From Candidatus Shapirobacteria bacterium (GTDB taxonomy: Bacteria > Patescibacteriota > Microgenomatia > UBA12405), in NCBI GenBank assembly GCA_009885205.1, contig VFLE01000183.1:1-16090 (forward strand): a stretch of 16,090 nt of DNA, written 5' to 3'. The position numbers and the translations under genes were made by a program. This document shows, one piece after another, positions 13,457-16,090 of the stretch. A model generated the notes under the pieces. It saw only the letters and a list, made by a program, of their open reading frames with translations, was not told the origin of the DNA and ran no database searches. The stretch's first letter is position 1. Each line of letters starts with the position of its first letter.

Positions 13457-14672
13457 TTTTTACTAAACTAAAAATAGTCACTAGGAGAATGGCGGTTTCG
13501 CCGGCGAGGAAGGCCCAGGCGGCGGCAATGAAACCGAATTGGGGTATGAAGATGAGGTTGAGGGTAAGGTTAACTACGAGACCAACGGTAGTGGCCAGGA
13601 AAACTTGATGTTGTTTCTTTTGGGCAAATAAAAGATTGCTGGTGAGATTGCGAAAATAGTTGACAACACCCACCCAAACTAAAATAGCCATAGTGGAAGC
13701 GGCGGGCAAAAAGGCCGGTTTGTAAATAAGAGTAATGATTTGATTTTGGAAAATAGTAATAATGGTAGCTAGGGGAATTAGGCCAAGAATGGATAAAACC
13801 ACCACTATTTTGATCAACTTACTTAAAGTCTCGGTTTTATTTTCATGGATTAACACATTGAGACGAGGGAAAATGGCATTATTAATGACATTGATACTTT
13901 GAAAGGCAAATAAAATTTTGTAAGCAGATTGATAAAAGCCGACTTGGGTACTCCCCAAAAATTTACCAATTAGTAAAGTGTCGTTGTTGGCATACACGGT
14001 CCCAACAATAGCTAAACCCATAAAAGGAATGGTTTCGATTAGCAATTCCTTGCAAAAAGCTTTGTCAAAAGCAATTTTGATTTTGATACCCAACCGATGA
14101 ATGAGGAGAGCAGAAAATAAAACAGAAAGGGTGGTAGTTATCCCATAAGCTATTATTATATTAATAGTACTACCATGGAAATAAATGACGCTAAAGGCAG
14201 AAATTAAAATACCTAAATAATAAGCAAGCTTGGTGATAAAAACCAATTTCATGCGTTCCCAGGCGACAAAAATGGTGGTAAAAATCGAGCCAATGTTTTG
14301 GACGAGATTGTAAAACATAACCATCAAAATCATGGTTTTTGTACCCGAAGTGGGCAAGACAAATAGAGAGACAATGATAGAAATGGCGATAATTAGGGAT
14401 AAAAGTAACTTTAGGCCCAAAAGATTGCTGGTGTATTTGTCGGTCAGGTCCCGGTGTTTGGCCATATCCCGGGTAGCAATGGTATTTAGCCCAAAATCAG
14501 CCAAAATCATGAACATGGCCACATAAGAAAAGGCTAAATTGTAGGTACCAAAATCACGGGGGCCAAGATAACGGACCAAACTGACGGTAACCCCAAACAT
14601 TATGACCTTGGAGAAGGCTTCGACGAGACCGAGCCAAAAGGTGTTCTTGACTAGTAAATTACGGGTGTTCAT
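13446..14672 (-). CDS. Oligosaccharide flippase, Wzx type (MOP superfamily)
   Basis: This 408-aa polytopic membrane protein begins in Wzx style: NTFWLGLVEAFSKVIMFG, then RYLGPRDFGTYNLAFS (about 34-49) and a LADFGLNTIATRDMA segment (about 58-72). Twelve or so helices follow, ending in GFIAAAWAFLAGETAILLV. It should move a lipid-linked oligosaccharide across the membrane, fitting the surrounding transferases. The length is at the short end for the family but no truncation is visible. Possible -10 TAATAT (14684-14679, minus strand) ends six bases before the ATG, in a 20-base gap shared with the divergent next gene. Confidence 0.92.
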   Translation of the reverse strand: MNTRNLLVKNTFWLGLVEAFSKVIMFGVTVSLVRYLGPRDFGTYNLAFSYVAMFMILADFGLNTIATRDMAKHRDLTDKYTSNLLGLKLLLSLIIAISIIVSLFVLPTSGTKTMILMVMFYNLVQNIGSIFTTIFVAWERMKLVFITKLAYYLGILISAFSVIYFHGSTINIIIAYGITTTLSVLFSALLIHRLGIKIKIAFDKAFCKELLIETIPFMGLAIVGTVYANNDTLLIGKFLGSTQVGFYQSAYKILFAFQSINVINNAIFPRLNVLIHENKTETLSKLIKIVVVLSILGLIPLATIITIFQNQIITLIYKPAFLPAASTMAILVWVGVVNYFRNLTSNLLFAQKKQHQVFLATTVGLVVNLTLNLIFIPQFGFIAAAWAFLAGETAILLVTIFSLVKNEK

Positions 14673-14674
14673 GT

Positions 14675-14684
14675 TATAATATTA
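14675..14684. promoter_or_regulatory. Overlapping divergent -10 boxes, flippase / large surface protein
   Basis: TATAAT on the plus strand (14675-14680) ends 12 bases before the ATG at 14693. TAATAT on the minus strand (14684-14679) ends six bases before the flippase ATG at 14672. Only 20 bases lie between the start codons, so the two promoters must overlap. Confidence 0.5.
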
Positions 14685-14692
14685 CCACAAAT

Positions 14693-16090
14693 ATGGCAAA
14701 TACAATAATTTTAATCAAAAAATATGGAATCATTTTTGGAGCAGTAATTTTGGGATTATTTTTGGCCAAGGCATTTTTTACCAAAAAAATATCGATTTAT
14801 AACTTTAATTCTACACTACCGGGGGCAGAAACTTTTTTGTCACTAAATAAAACTAATGATAAATTGGAAATTGGGGGGTTGTTGTTAAAAAATAAAGTAA
14901 CTCACTTTTTTATAAACAGTGAAAAAAGTCTAAATAATATCAATGTCCATATGGCCTATAAGCCAGGACAAAAGGAAATTAAAATTGGAGTCCGAGGTAA
15001 AGAATCGGACCCATTTATTTATAAAAGTTTATATTTTGATCAAATTAATAGTCTGACTTGGGACATGATTAGTCAAAATGGATTAGTTTTGTATCAAAAA
15101 AATCGACAGTTTGAAAACGTGGCTGATTTTTTGAAACAAATGCCAACGGATAAAAAAATTGGTATATATCAAGTCGACACTAATTCACTAGTCCCCTATT
15201 TTTTTGCAAAGAAGAACAATAGTAAAACGATTATAAATACCCCGATTAGGGGAAATGCAACGGCTTATGTTTTGGTTCCAAGTGGTGACTTAAAAATAAA
15301 AATTACTAAGCAAGATATGAATATATATGATGGAACTGATGTGTTGAATGCTAGTTTAACATTGTCGGGGGTGAAAATAGCAGAAGTATCGATTCCTGAT
15401 GATGGATTTGCTGATAAAAGTAAAAGTCAAACTGCACCTCAAATATATGAACTAAATATTAATAATGCCAAGCCGGGGGTGTACAAATTAGATTTTAAAT
15501 TTGATAGTGCCAGTAACGATTCGGTGATTACCAAAATCGAAATCAATCAAGAAAAAGTGGTCTTTGGTGGATCATTATTAGTTTGGAATGCAATGCCGAC
15601 TAATTTTTATACAACTTCAACCAAAATTAATGCTTCAACCTCGTGGCCCGAATCGATTCAAAATTTGAAGGTTAACGATAAAGCTGATTTGGCGATTAAA
15701 GATACGAAAACTAAATTTGGATTTGATTTGGCCAAAATTATTACCGATAAAAATGTGAATGATTTATACAAAATTACTTCACCTAAGGGAAATATCAATT
15801 TTGGAACGGGGGATTATTTTTCTTTTAGCCCTGAAAGCTATTTTGATGTAGCGATTATCAAGGCTCAAGTTTTAACTACAGCAATTAACCAAGCCGATTT
15901 GGAGAAAAATTTTGATTTCATTTTGACAACTTTAACACCAATTAAAGAAGATAATTATTGGCTAGTGTCGGATTTAAATTTGAATCCAAGTGATTATTCA
16001 CTGACTGGGGATAAAATATTTTTCTCACTGGAAGTGCCAGAATTGGATAAACAGGGTGGGTCGTTGGAAGTTGGGGGGATGACTGTATCG
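14693..16090 (+). CDS. Large membrane-anchored extracytoplasmic protein, partial at window end
   Basis: The frame is open from ATG at 14693 to the last base (466 codons, no stop), so the C-terminus is missing. The N-terminus has one membrane helix (about 9-27, YGIIFGAVILGLFLAKAFF). The rest looks like a string of beta-rich, Asn/Asp/Lys/Thr-rich domains, for example AKPGVYKLDFKFDSASND, a phrase typical of Ig-like or cohesin-like surface domains. It is therefore probably held in the membrane with its bulk outside, perhaps as the acceptor or a structural part of the surface glycan layer. No family is recognised. It diverges from the flippase gene across a 20-base promoter region. Confidence 0.85.
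   Translation, partial: MANTIILIKKYGIIFGAVILGLFLAKAFFTKKISIYNFNSTLPGAETFLSLNKTNDKLEIGGLLLKNKVTHFFINSEKSLNNINVHMAYKPGQKEIKIGVRGKESDPFIYKSLYFDQINSLTWDMISQNGLVLYQKNRQFENVADFLKQMPTDKKIGIYQVDTNSLVPYFFAKKNNSKTIINTPIRGNATAYVLVPSGDLKIKITKQDMNIYDGTDVLNASLTLSGVKIAEVSIPDDGFADKSKSQTAPQIYELNINNAKPGVYKLDFKFDSASNDSVITKIEINQEKVVFGGSLLVWNAMPTNFYTTSTKINASTSWPESIQNLKVNDKADLAIKDTKTKFGFDLAKIITDKNVNDLYKITSPKGNINFGTGDYFSFSPESYFDVAIIKAQVLTTAINQADLEKNFDFILTTLTPIKEDNYWLVSDLNLNPSDYSLTGDKIFFSLEVPELDKQGGSLEVGGMTVS

Overview
The window is AT-rich bacterial DNA using the standard stop code: TGA ends several genes in tight ATGA overlaps. It has small exported proteins with Pro/Thr linkers, almost no Shine-Dalgarno motifs, -10 boxes a few bases before start codons, and a large surface-glycan cluster. 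This resembles an uncultivated Candidate Phyla Radiation (Patescibacteria) genome, perhaps Microgenomates. That placement is inference; no rRNA or marker gene is present.

Region 1 (1-6225) looks like a mobile or invertible island. A large serine recombinase (27-1583, minus) is followed by cargo: a 344-aa protein with a possible HEPN-like tail, a convergent 161-aa unknown, a four-gene plus-strand operon (118-aa unknown, 82-aa two-helix membrane protein, CAP-domain lipoprotein, 126-aa single-helix protein), a candidate small RNA with terminator, and a DUF3800 protein on the minus strand. Three copies of a GC-rich, hairpin-containing repeat mark it: A (1-166, opened by the window edge), B (1619-1813, inverted) and C (6125-6225, same orientation as A). 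B and C form a 101-bp perfect inverted repeat. A and B match at 161 of 166 positions, and both carry the last 44 codons of the recombinase gene, so inversion through A and B would rebuild the same C-terminus. A second repeat family (left arm, central palindrome, right arm) lies inside the recombinase gene (190-254). A diverged copy lies at 3489-3546, and its two arms lie separately just inside C and B, broken at the palindrome edges.

Region 2 (6233-8098) encodes small envelope proteins: a membrane-anchored 156-aa protein and a divergent exported 141-aa protein that appear to share one palindromic -10 box, a 108-aa zinc-ribbon protein coupled to the latter, and a secreted fibronectin-III-like protein.

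Region 3 (8214-16090) is a surface-glycan locus. A plus-strand operon of four genes joined by ATGA overlaps encodes a DPM1-like GT2, a GT4, a second GT2 and a GT-C membrane transferase. Facing it are a SAM methyltransferase and a Wzx-type flippase. A large membrane-anchored extracytoplasmic protein diverges from the flippase and runs off the window. Together these could build a lipid-linked glycan, modify it, flip it and display it. The island and the glycan block are the accessory parts; no CRISPR array, tRNA or rRNA was seen.
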